Program-made: the position numbers and the translations under genes
Notes under the pieces: model-generated
What the model was told of the DNA's origin: nothing
Seen by the model: the letters and a program-made list of their open reading frames with translations, nothing else
Databases searched by the model: none
NCBI RefSeq assembly: GCF_963576615.1
Contig: NC_088708.1
Location: 50,703,196 to 50,767,195, forward strand
Direction of reading: 5' to 3'
DNA from: Watersipora subatra
Lineage: Eukaryota > Bryozoa > Gymnolaemata > Cheilostomatida > Watersiporidae
Length of the DNA stretch: 64,000 nt
Shown: in pieces, positions 1 through 8,351 of the stretch
Numbering within the stretch: the first letter of the stretch is position 1
How the letters are laid out: the number at the start of each line of letters is the position of its first letter

Positions 1-59
1 TCATATATTTTGTGTTTTAAGAAAGGTTTTTGCAATTATTACAATCTTTACTCTAATAA

Positions 60-200
60 AATCCATGTCTGTTCATTCGTTCGTCTCTCCAAAGCCACTG
101 TTGGTCGGAAAACAATGTTACATGATGTAGGATTCAAACTACCGACTTTTGGTTTTTATTTGCGATGGTAGACCAACACTTTAGCAATTCTAACAACACT
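60..200 (-). repeat. possible tRNA-derived SINE end
   Basis: On the - strand the stretch around 135-155 reads GGTAGTTTGAATCCTAC, close to a pol III B box (GGTTCGANTCC). It is followed by a tail whose wording (a TGGCTTTGGAGAGACGAAC-like run, then a TATTAGAGTAAAG run) recurs on the + strand near 23400-23450. A tRNA-derived SINE would explain a B box plus a shared tail. The A box is not clear and the boundaries are approximate. Confidence 0.35.
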
Positions 201-317
201 TATATTTCTGAATAATTGTACACATAATTATTACACCTGATGATCTGATCTCTCATGGCATGCTAAACTGCCAAAGTATTAGTTAGGTGCAATTGTTGCA
301 GGTGTGTTAAAGTATTC

Positions 318-700
318 ATATAAAATACTAGGTGAATGCCTGGCGTTGCCCGGGTAATTAAAAAGTCTTTGAACAGAAATTTTCTTTTTGTTTAACACAT
401 ACAACATTTACCATTTTAACTGTTAAACTTCATATTATGAGAAAAGTCATTTGGTGCAGTTTCGAGTAATTAGGAAAAAAATAAAACAACTGTAAAGGTT
501 TTCAAACTTTTTTAAACAAATGTAACTTTCAAATTTCACAACTTGAAGGAAGTGTTTCTTTGAAATAAATTAGGAAGAAAAATAAAAAATGTGAGGGTGT
601 TTGAATGTCAATGTGAAATCATTAGCAAGTAATGGTTAAATATAGTCTGCTTTGTTACGATTACAATGAAAAATTATTTGGTATACAATTATATGATTTT
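318..700 (+). repeat. dispersed repeat with GCGTTGCCCGGGTAA core, copy 1
   Basis: The segment opens with a GC-rich core containing GCGTTGCCCGGGTAA and continues with AT-rich sequence (AAAAAGTCTTTGAACAGAAA, then CATTTACCATTTTAACT). The reverse complement of about 37080-37370 has the same words in the same order, and a weaker relative lies near 23450-23600. No coding part is visible. It may continue to about 1175, where an ATATATATAGATT tail is seen. Family unknown. Confidence 0.5.
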
Positions 701-1157
701 AGTTCATTTCAGCGCTGGCATGCAAAAATTGTCATGCCAATTTTCGCATGCAAAAATATTTTCGCATGCCAATGACATGCCAATTGAACCATACTAGTGT
801 TGGCATGCAAAATTATGATAGGCTATAGACGTACATAGAGTGGTATAGGAACTCATAGCGATTATCTAATGCAGTGCCCTCTTTGTGAAAAAATCATCAA
901 CTCGTGGCATCAATGGCATCGTAATGTGTAGGTGTAATGCTCAAATAATACGTCATTTAGCGTGTGCATACAGTATATTGTACATGATAAAAGCTCAGAT
1001 TAATAATGCTTGTATAGCTTAGTAGAAGAGCGAGTAATTTTGAAACTTGCGGTTGCATTCTTCGTGAGTGCTAATATACCAGAGGATGAATTTTCAATTC
1101 CAAAGTTTTAATAGCTGTGGCTAGACATACACAGAAACATAGTCACAAACTTTGAGA

Positions 1158-1300
1158 AATATATATATATATAGATTAAAATATATATAAATATTATATA
1201 AAATATTATATATATTAAATATTATATATTATTATATTATATATATATTATTATATATATTATGTTTATTATATAATATATAAATATATATATATAGATT
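1158..1300. repeat. AT-rich low-complexity repeat
   Basis: The tract is almost pure TA/TATTA microsatellite, lying at the tail of the dispersed repeat that begins near 318. Nothing else is seen between it and the exon at 1793. Confidence 0.8.
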
Positions 1301-1792
1301 AAGCTTATTTAATGTTTGCATATAGCTATATTATTCACAATTTCTCAATTAAAGTGTTTACTCGTTAAGAAAGTTGATCTCATTTATCTAAAGCGTCGTG
1401 AAATAAGTATTTGTTGAATTATTTATGTAGTTATTGGTTGCTAATTTGCCACTTGTTATGTTTTTTCATACATAGTTAAATGTTTAGTGCTCAGAAAAGG
1501 CCATACGTAATGCTATAGAGACAATTAACCTCGCCTGAAAGAATAAAGAAAATGTTTTCATAAGTGTCGTTGAGTAGCATTTGTAGAACTGTAACACTGT
1601 TAGTACCAAACAGGTTTTACACAACTGTGATTGGGTGCTTTTCATTGCTAATAAAAAGTAACTTATTATAGTACAAAATGTTCTTTAAAACAGTTCAGGC
1701 AGCTGCAACTCTAAATCTCAAAAAGAGTCCAATGCAGGAGCAGACTTGCATCACAGCAATACGCTGAGATATTTTGAATATTTGTTTTTTAG

Positions 1793-1934
1793 ATTTTCCG
1801 TGGCAATCAAGACCAGAATTCCAAAGTGACTAATATGCTTGCTAACCCAGTTGTTGCCTCACACGTTCGAATTATACCAACAAGTTTCCACACTGCAATA
1901 GGAATGAGGATAGAGGTACTTGGACGCAGGCTAG
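1793..1934 (+). CDS. gene 1: C-terminal exon of the first F5/8 type C (discoidin) domain
   Basis: The exon follows a TTTGTTTTTTAG acceptor and ends before GTGTGA. It encodes FRGNQDQNSKV, then an NPVVASHVRIIP block and GMRIEVLGR, the signature end of an F5/8 type C domain (family pattern: NxD..V.N....P..A..VRI.P......MR.EL.GC). It is 47 codons plus one base, so the split codon G|GC joins in frame to the exon at 7376, which starts the next discoidin domain. The earlier exons of this domain are not visible in 1-1792 and probably lie upstream of the window. The usual final Cys is Arg here (LGR instead of LGC). Known discoidin domains bind cell-surface lipids, glycans or collagen; the ligand here is unknown. 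Confidence 0.8.
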
Positions 1935-2887
1935 GTGTGAATATTTATAACTGTCATTTATTATTGATCCAAGGCTAGGTGCAAGATCACAGGCTAGGTG
2001 CAAGCAATGTTGCGTAAAACTCTCAAATGTAAAATAGTGTTGGAAAATTAATTCACAATTCGATATTATGTAGTTGTTTTGTACATAAAGTTATTTGTCG
2101 TAAATATTGGCCAACAGGATGCTTTATGAATTAGTTCTGTCTAATCTGACTGTTCTCTGCCTCATCCTTAGTACTTTCAGTTGTATAGTACTGTGAAGGA
2201 ACTGACCAAGTTCCTGTAAATTCTCCTCAAACAACCAAACCACACGAGTGCAAGACAATGAATGTATGTATTTCTCAGCAAATATGTAATGTTATAGTTA
2301 GATATAGGCAATAAACATATAAGTAACCGCAAAGGGTGAGACTTCCAGATGCTCGGCGCTTGGTCACTTCTGTGGCACCTTTCATAACTCCTGGCTTTGA
2401 CTTGGCTCCGCCCCTCAATGGCGTGGTCGGCTCGGCAGCCTGCCTTTGGCTGACCAGAAGTGGTATTGGGAGCTGTGTTGCCTGCTGAGTCAAAGCTCGG
2501 GCTGGTTGTAGTGCCTGTCGACTCAAGGTTGGCTTCTTGCTCTGACCGGGCTCTGGTCTCAGCAATCGGTCACTGCAGGACTTTAGTGAATGATTCACAC
2601 TAGCACAGTATCTCGGCCACAATATTTTGGTGATTGTCTATAAACGATGTTCACACTATTACAAACCCATTCGCTTTACATCAGCAGAATGCTCGCAGAG
2701 ACTGTCATAAAAGAACATATACATGTAGATCAAGCAATCTGCGATGCCCAATCATAGTTGCCTAAATGGTACTCATTGTACAGGCTGTCATAGATGCTCG
2801 GTGAATTATTATAAAAAAATTTGACAGCTGAGACCGTTCCAGAAGTATCCGCGTTGCCTTGACGATGCTTTCAGTTTACAAATATAA
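1935..2887. other. intron sequence with a GC-rich island
   Basis: This is the left part of the intron between 1934 and 7376. Around 2319-2640 there is a GC-rich patch (GGCTCCGCCCCTCAATGG and neighbours) quite unlike its AT-rich surroundings, which suggests an inserted repeat. A 115-codon - strand frame (2275-2622) lies in it but has no recognisable domain. Confidence 0.4.
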
Positions 2888-3008
2888 AAAGAATTTATTC
2901 CGGTACAATAATACAGAAGGATTTGGATGGTGTTGTTACAACATTTCGACTAGTTGTTTAGTAACGCTTTCTTAAAAAACATTCCAAAGAATTATAAACA
3001 AAACAGTT

Positions 3009-3077
3009 ACCACGAGTGGAGTTCGAACCCACGCGGATATACATCCATTGGATCTTAAGTCCAACGCCTTAACCACT
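3009..3077 (-). pseudogene. tRNA-Leu(UAA) copy 1, 3' part, split by a LINE
   Basis: This is the 3' 69 nt of a tRNA-Leu (acceptor 3' strand, T arm, variable arm, anticodon arm with loop CTTAAGA, part of the D arm). It stops abruptly where LINE sequence begins. The missing 13 nt (CGGCCATCGTGGT on the + strand) lie at 4946-4958, beyond the LINE. Removing the 1868-bp insertion restores a 222-bp spacing to copy 2, which fits the array period. Confidence 0.93.
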
Positions 3078-4945
3078 GTCATTCGACTATTGAAAAGCTT
3101 ATAGATAATGATAAACACACCCTTTGTGAACCCTTAGATATAGCAAATTCTTTTAACACTTTCTTTACTGAAATAGGGCCAAATCTAGCTAAGAAAATTC
3201 TATTCTGTCCAAGCTATCCATTCTCTGAGCAAACGCAACATAAACCATTTACTTTTTCCATTTAATTGATGCTGACTTGGTTGCCAAACTCTTAAAAAAT
3301 TTAAATGAGCACAAAGCTGAAGGTATCGATGGAATTCCTGCGAGGTTAGTTAGGAATAGCGCGGACTACATTGCCGCTCCTTTAGCGCACATAATAAATC
3401 AATCTATCCTGACTAGTTCAGTGCCTTCTAAAATGAAATGTGCCAAAGTTTTACCTATATATAAAAACAAAGGTAGTAAATCCAGTTTAACTAATTATCG
3501 CCCTATTTCCATACTCCCAATTTTTTCTAAAGTGTTCGAATCAGTATTAAACACCCAGCTACAATGGCACATTCAAGAAGAAAATATAGTATCTAGCTCC
3601 CAATATGGTTTCTAATCAAACAAAGGTACTCACCATGCTTTAATAGAATTTGTGAACAATGCATTTGCAGCGCTAAACTCCAGCTTGGTGATTATTGGTA
3701 TATTTATAAACTTTTCAAAGGCATTTGATACCCTTGACCATACAATCCTGTTGCATAAACTTCAAAACTTAAGCTTTGAATACAACTCTATTGATCTAAT
3801 AAAACACTACCTAACTAATAGAACACAATGTGTAAATGTAAACAAAGTCACATCTCAGTCTCTAAACATTACCTGTGGGGTACCCCAGGGATCTATCTTG
3901 GGTCCTACCTTATTCCTCCTCTATATCAATGACTTAGTTCAAAGCGCAAATTCTTTTGAAACAGCTCTGTTTGCAGACGATACCACTTTATTTTTTGAGA
4001 GTAACAATCTAAATAGAGACATGGCTCAAATCAACTTGAACCTAGAGAAGTTAAAATTTTGGTGTTTTGCTGATAAACTGACGTTAAACGTAGATAAAAC
4101 TAATTATATGATAATTAAAAATCCCCAAAACAGATTTCAATTAAACGAAGTGGTTTATTTAAATGACGGACAACTGAATTACTCAGATAACGTTAAATTT
4201 CTTGGAATTATCATTGATAGCTCACTAAGCTGGAAAGACCATATTGACAGCCTCCGTTCAAAACTTAGACAAAGCTTGGGTCTGATTTATATAGCATCAG
4301 GATTATTACCTAGAAATGTTTTGATTTTGCTTTACAACAGTCTGATCAACAGTAAAATTATCTATTGTATTGAGGCTTGGGGAAATGCACCACGGAGTCA
4401 CCGAAATAAAATTTTGGTTATTCAAAATCGACTATTGAGAGTATCTTTTAATAAACCCCCCACCTATCAAACTTCTGATCTTTACAAAAAAGCAAATATT
4501 CTACCTATTCATGAATTATATCTTTTACGTATTTGCACATTGGCTCATTCTGAATTTAAAAGCTATATTAAATCTAAGCCAGATCCACCTTATGATACCA
4601 GAAACTCTCAATTTTCTCTTCCCTAGCCACCTTCGACCTCCGCTGTTGGCCACAGGCGTTGTGCTTACCAGCTGGCGGCTGTCTGGAACGGACTGCCGGT
4701 CAGATTGAGCCAGATTGAAAATTACACTGTTTTTCGAACTACTCTGAAACAATGGCTCCTTGACTCTCTGACATAGCTTTTTTTGCAGTAAATGAACTTT
4801 TGTTTTTGTTGACTGTCTATCCGAGCTCTGCACCTCGACTAGCTAGGCTATTGTGAGCGTGGGCCCTCATCATTAAATATAGATTGATTTTTCTATTATG
4901 TTTTTTTTTATTCTTTGATGAAAAATACAAACAAGCAAACAAACT
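3078..4945 (+). mobile_element. 5'-truncated non-LTR retrotransposon (LINE) inserted in a tRNA gene
   Basis: The segment encodes a reverse transcriptase of the Jockey/CR1/L2 type: LPIYKNKGSK and NYRPISILPIFSKVFE (fingers), FINFSKAFDTLDH (motif A), CGVPQGSILGP (motif B), ALFADDTTLF (catalytic FADD), then VKFLGIIIDSSLSWKDHI and a thumb region ending LKQWLLDSLT. No endonuclease domain is present, so it is 5' truncated, as is usual for dead LINE copies. The 3' end is a short AT-rich UTR closing in an A-rich ACAAACAAGCAAACAAA tail. Possible target duplication is only ACT (3075-3077 and 4943-4945). The clade cannot be fixed by eye. Confidence 0.93.
3089..4776 (+). pseudogene. LINE reverse transcriptase, broken reading frame
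   Basis: From about 3089 the frame reads IEKLIDNDKHTLCEP and SFNTFFTEIGPNLAKK, then a frameshift near 3250-3260 moves it to the frame read from 3259. In that frame the RT fingers, palm and thumb follow, interrupted by one TAA at 3613 (inside the conserved QYGF..NKGTHHAL stretch) and one TAG at 4624, and ending at TAG 4774. These three lesions make the protein non-functional in this copy. The low number suggests a fairly young insertion. The RT would have made cDNA at the nicked target by target-primed reverse transcription. Confidence 0.9.
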
Positions 4946-4958
4946 CGGCCATCGTGGT
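4946..4958 (-). pseudogene. tRNA-Leu(UAA) copy 1, 5' fragment beyond the LINE
   Basis: The + strand reads CGGCCATCGTGGT, which is the 5' 13 nt of the tRNA (ACCACGATGGCCG) and completes copy 1. The break falls inside the A box TGGCCGAGTGG. Confidence 0.9.
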
Positions 4959-5098
4959 CTACATTTACCAAAGTCAAAAGAATTTATTCCGGTACAATAA
5001 TACAGAAGGATTTGGATGGTGTTGATACAATATTTCGACTAGTTGTTTAGTTACGCTTTCTTAAAAAAACATTTCAAAGAATTATAAACAAAACAGTT

Positions 5099-5180
5099 AC
5101 CACTAGTGGGGTTCGAACCCACGCGGATATACATCCATTGGATCTTAAGTCCAACGCCTTAACCACTCGGCCATCGTGGT
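5099..5180 (-). tRNA. tRNA-Leu(UAA) copy 2
   Basis: An 82-nt class II tRNA. D stem GCC/GGC, anticodon stem TTGGA/TCCAA with loop CTTAAGA (anticodon TAA), a long variable arm GGAT-GTAT-ATCC, and T arm GTGGG-TTCGAAC-CCCAC. The acceptor stem ACCACGA pairs with TAGTGGT, with one mismatch at the sixth pair, so function is less certain than for copies 5-7. A TTTT tract follows on the - strand. Confidence 0.88.
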
Positions 5181-5315
5181 CTACATTTACCAAAGACAAA
5201 AGAATTTATTCCGATACAATAATACAGGATTTGGATGGTGTTGATACAATATTTTGAGTAGTTGTTTAATAATTTTTTTTTAAAAACATTCCAAAGAATT
5301 ATAAACAAAACAGTT

Positions 5316-5397
5316 ATCACGAGTGGGGTTCGAACCCACGCGGATATACATCCATTGGATTTTAAGTCCAACGCCTTAACCACTCGGCCATCGTGGT
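5316..5397 (-). tRNA. tRNA-Leu(UAA) copy 3
   Basis: Same fold as the other copies. The anticodon loop is CTTAAAA (TAA anticodon with A instead of G at position 37). The acceptor has a C-A mismatch at the second pair (ACCACGA with TCGTGAT). A and B boxes are intact. Confidence 0.85.
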
Positions 5398-5533
5398 CTA
5401 CATTTGGAAAAGTCAAAAGATGTTATTTTGGTACAATAATACAGAAGCATTTGGATGGTGTTGATACAATATTTTGAGTAGTTGTTTAATAATTTTTTTA
5501 AAAACATTCCAAAGAATTATAAACAAAACAGTT

Positions 5534-5615
5534 ACCACGAGTGGGGTTCAAACCCACGCGGATATACATCCATTGGATCTTAAGTCCAACGCCTTAACCA
5601 CTCGGCCATCGTGGT
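5534..5615 (-). tRNA. tRNA-Leu(UAA) copy 4
   Basis: The acceptor stem pairs fully and the anticodon loop is CTTAAGA. The T loop reads TTTGAAC instead of TTCGAAC, losing the near-universal C56 that is also part of the B box, so transcription and folding may be weakened. Confidence 0.82.
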
Positions 5616-5751
5616 CTACATTTACCAAAGACAAAAGAATTTATTCCGGTACAATAATACAGGATTTGGATGGTGTTGATACAATATTTTGAGTAGTTGG
5701 TTAATAATTTTTTTTTTAAAAACATTCCAAACAATTATAAACAAAACAGTT

Positions 5752-5833
5752 ACCACGAGTGGGGTTCGAACCCACGCGGATATACATCCATTGGATTTTA
5801 AGTCCAACGCCTTAACCACTCGGCCATCGTGGT
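5752..5833 (-). tRNA. tRNA-Leu(UAA) copy 5
   Basis: Fully consistent tRNA-Leu: seven paired acceptor positions, A box TGGCCGAGTGG, B box GGTTCGAACCC, variable arm GGAT/ATCC. The anticodon loop is CTTAAAA, giving TAA with A37. One of three copies (5, 6, 7) with no visible defect. Confidence 0.93.
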
Positions 5834-5970
5834 CTACATTTGGAAAAGTCAAAAGATGTTATTTTGGTACAATAATACAGAAGGATTTGGATGGTGTTGA
5901 TACAATATTTTGAGTAGTTGTTTAATGATTTTTTTTAAAAACATTCCAAAGAATTATAAACAAAACAGTT

Positions 5971-6052
5971 ACCACGAGTGGGGTTCGAACCCACGCGGAT
6001 ATACATCCATTGGATCTTAAGTCCAACGCCTTAACCACTCGGCCATCGTGGT
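5971..6052 (-). tRNA. tRNA-Leu(UAA) copy 6
   Basis: Consensus copy with all stems paired and anticodon loop CTTAAGA (TAA, G37). It differs from copy 5 only in the anticodon loop. Confidence 0.94.
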
Positions 6053-6186
6053 CTACATTTACCAAAGACAAAAGAATTTATTCCGGTACAATAATACAGG
6101 ATTTGGATGGTGTTGATACAATATTTTGAGTAGTTGTTTAATGATTTTTTTTAAAAACATTCCAAAGAATTATAAACAAAACAGTT

Positions 6187-6268
6187 ACCACGAGTGGGGT
6201 TCGAACCCACGCGGATATACATCCATTGGATCTTAAGTCCAACGCCTTAACCACTCGGCCATCGTGGT
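6187..6268 (-). tRNA. tRNA-Leu(UAA) copy 7
   Basis: Consensus copy, same as copy 6 over its full 82 nt, with a pol III-type TTTT just after its 3' end on the - strand. Confidence 0.94.
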
Positions 6269-6403
6269 CTACATTTACCAAAGACAAAAGAATTTATTCC
6301 GGTACAATAATACAGGATTTGGATGGTGTTGATACAATATTTTGAGTAGTTGGTTAATAATTTTTTTTTAAAAACATTCCAAAGAATTATAAACAAAACA
6401 GTT

Positions 6404-6485
6404 ACCACGAGTGGGGTTCGAACCAACGCGGATATACATCCATTGGATCTTAAGTCCAACGCCTTAACCACTCGGCCATCGTGGT
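6404..6485 (-). tRNA. tRNA-Leu(UAA) copy 8
   Basis: Acceptor, D and anticodon arms match the consensus. The T stem 5' strand reads GTTGG instead of GTGGG, giving one mismatch with CCCAC. Probably still foldable. Confidence 0.85.
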
Positions 6486-6623
6486 CTACATTTACCAAAG
6501 ACAAAAGAATTTATTCCGGTACAATAATACAGAAGCATTTGGATGGTGTTGATACAACATTTCGACTAGTTGTTTAGTAATGTTTTCTTAAAAACATTCC
6601 AAAGAATAATAAACAAAACAGTT

Positions 6624-6705
6624 ACCACAAGTGGTGTTCAAACCCACACGGATATACATCCATTGGATCTTAAGTCCAACGCCTTAACCACTCGACCATC
6701 GTGGT
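6624..6705 (-). pseudogene. tRNA-Leu(UAA) copy 9, degenerate
   Basis: This last copy carries several changes: a T-stem mismatch, T loop TTTGAAC, an A box changed to TGGTCGAGTGG, and a wobble in the acceptor. The next spacer has also diverged. It looks like a decaying edge copy. Confidence 0.75.
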
Positions 6706-6798
6706 CTACATACATTTACCAAAGCCAAAAGATTTTATTCTGGTACAATAATACAGAAGGATTTGGATGGTGTTGCTACAACATGTCGACTAGTTGTA

Positions 6799-7375
6799 AA
6801 TGGGGTTTTCTTGGCTTCTCACTGCTTTCGTGTACAAAATCTAAAACCAACAAAAATGTAAAAGACTTAGACAGATGAATGTGTTTATGTTGTGATCGAA
6901 CTTCAGCAAGAGTTTCACTGGCCAAAAATAACAAATTGCTTAGAATCATCTAGCCCCAGTTAACTATTAGTAGATGTGACGCGTTACCAACAGCTCTACC
7001 TACAGCCTATGACCATGTACTCTGTTTGTGCGAAGATCTAAATTTCTGTCCAGTGTAGAACTTGCAGTCATTGTGGTATTTTAAATACATTTAATTTAAA
7101 CTTGCAGCTAGACAAAAATCTGAACATTTCTTATCTACTCTGTTAGTTTTCTTTATAAAAAAAATCCCTAACGTTTACTTGCAGACAATGTCGAACTGTA
7201 CCACCAAATTTTATATTGTTGGAGTTGCCTAACTACAATTATTTTTCAAATGGAGTATTCATACATATTTAACATATTTCTTTAGTTGTTCATTTATACT
7301 TAGATATACGATAAGTCTTTCTCCTTATAATAAGGCAGCTAGGTGTAGCGAGTTAAGCATAGTTTGTTTTTATAG
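6799..7375. other. intron sequence, nothing recognised
   Basis: This is the right part of the gene 1 intron between the tRNA array and the exon at 7376. No repeat or coding signal is evident apart from a TTGTTTTTATAG acceptor at its end. Confidence 0.5.
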
Positions 7376-7542
7376 GCTGCTTGTTGTCTCCCCTGCTTAA
7401 TGGCGCAACTCCAATATCTAAAGAAAAGATGTCAGCCAGTAGTTCAATACCCGATATGGGACCAACTAGGTCACACCTCGGCACAGTTGGCTATGGTTCT
7501 GCTTGGGTGGCTGGATCCTCATCAACTCAAGAATATTTGCAA
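7376..7542 (+). CDS. gene 1: first exon of the second F5/8 type C domain
   Basis: After the TTTTTATAG acceptor, two bases complete the split Gly codon from 1934. The exon then reads CLLSPLLNGATPISKEKM, SASSSIPDMGPTRSHLG and GSAWVAGSSSTQEYLQ. The opening Cys, the I...K/ASS stretch and AWV....EYLQ are the N-terminal landmarks of F5/8 type C domains (family pattern C..LGM..G.I.D..I.ASS...AWV....EWLQVDL). It ends at CAA before GTTAGT, phase 0, and joins VDFG of the next exon to give the classic EYLQ-VDFG junction. Confidence 0.85.
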
Positions 7543-8207
7543 GTTAGTGAGAACAGTACTTATGTTAGCCTGTGGTCCATTAATCTCTTTCACGCTGTTT
7601 GTAAAATTTTGATACTTAAGTATTTTTAGTAGACACAATTGCAAGAATAGAAACAACTCTGTTCACCAATTTATATTTAGTATTATTTTTTGTCACAACC
7701 TTTTTTTTCATTTTTCCCTTTTTATATCACTTCTCTATTGCTACCACATTTTTCCATTTCAACTTCTCTTTGACAGCTCAGCTTTCTCTCTTGACTTTAA
7801 CCTCCATTTTCACATCAACCCTCTTCTACATTTCAACTTTTTTCCTGTCAAGTCTTTATTTGCCTTCTCTATGTGTACATCCTTACCATAAAATCTAGTT
7901 TTCACCTAAATTTTTTCGACTTCGAACTTTTCAATCTATGTAACACCTTCTTTCTAGTTTAGCCTCTTTTGTATAGATCAAAGTTTTTAGCTCTACTTCG
8001 GTTCAGAAATTAAAAATCTTGATTTCAACTTCCCTTTTTTGGGTTAATCTCAGGTGTCATTTTCACTTTTTTTCCATTTCAAAATGCCGTACCACTGTTC
8101 CTTCTTCAAATAAACGTCTCTACTCTTCCTACTTTAATTTAGTTGTTTTTGTCGAGTCTGCCTCAGATGTACTTGTGTGTAACAAAGTAGTAATTTTTGT
8201 CTTTGAG
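7543..8207. other. intron with pyrimidine-rich stretch
   Basis: The intron between two discoidin exons. From about 7690 to 8110 the + strand is strongly pyrimidine-rich (TTCAACTTCTCTTTGACAGC and similar phrases recur). No other feature seen. Confidence 0.5.
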
Positions 8208-8351
8208 GTGGACTTTGGGCTTCCAGTTTTCATCGGAGCGATAGCCACTCAAGGCCGAGGCGATGTTGACCAATCAGTGACCCACTACACTTTTAACTTT
8301 AGCAGACATGGAAGGGATTTTTACAGTTACCCAAATGACTATGCAGTAAAA
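8208..8351 (+). CDS. gene 1: middle exon of the second F5/8 type C domain
   Basis: Exactly 48 codons between a TTTGTCTTTGAG acceptor and a GTAAGT donor, phase 0 on both sides. It encodes VDFGLPVFIGAIATQG, then GRGDVDQSVTHYTFNFS and DFYSYPNDYAVK. In the family this region forms the core strands (VDLG....V.GI.TQG......V..Y...YS.D...W..Y). The match is clear. GRGD is an Arg-Gly-Asp-containing tetrapeptide, but here it aligns with the family's ordinary TQGR.D loop, so no integrin role is claimed. Confidence 0.9.

Larger units (their letters stand above)
2888..6798 (-). repeat. tandem array of tRNA-Leu(UAA) units, about 218 bp each
   Basis: Nine copies of an 82-bp tRNA-Leu sequence are embedded in a tandem unit. 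The starts of copies 2-9 (5099, 5316, 5534, 5752, 5971, 6187, 6404, 6624) are spaced 216-220 bp apart. The spacer is conserved too: each has a GAATTTATTCCGGTACAATA-like run and a GGATTTGGATGGTGTTGATA run. On the tRNA (-) strand, a TTTT tract follows a few bases after each tRNA 3' end, as expected for a pol III terminator. The array lies in an intron of gene 1, antisense to it. Open frames of 70-100 codons seen on both strands here are by-products of the repeat. Confidence 0.95.

Noticed and set aside
2275-2622. 115-codon - strand frame in a GC-rich patch
   Set aside because: No domain, and the second half is AT-rich low complexity. Kept only as an unexplained GC-rich island.
5159-6878. Frames of 70-100 codons on both strands (VDHDGRVVKALDL and KTFQRIINKTV types)
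   Set aside because: They run through the tRNA-Leu array and its spacers, and repeat with the 218-bp period.
8229-8270. GRGD in the discoidin exon as an integrin-binding RGD motif
   Set aside because: It coincides with a conserved TQG-R-D loop of the F5/8 type C fold, so no special role can be inferred.
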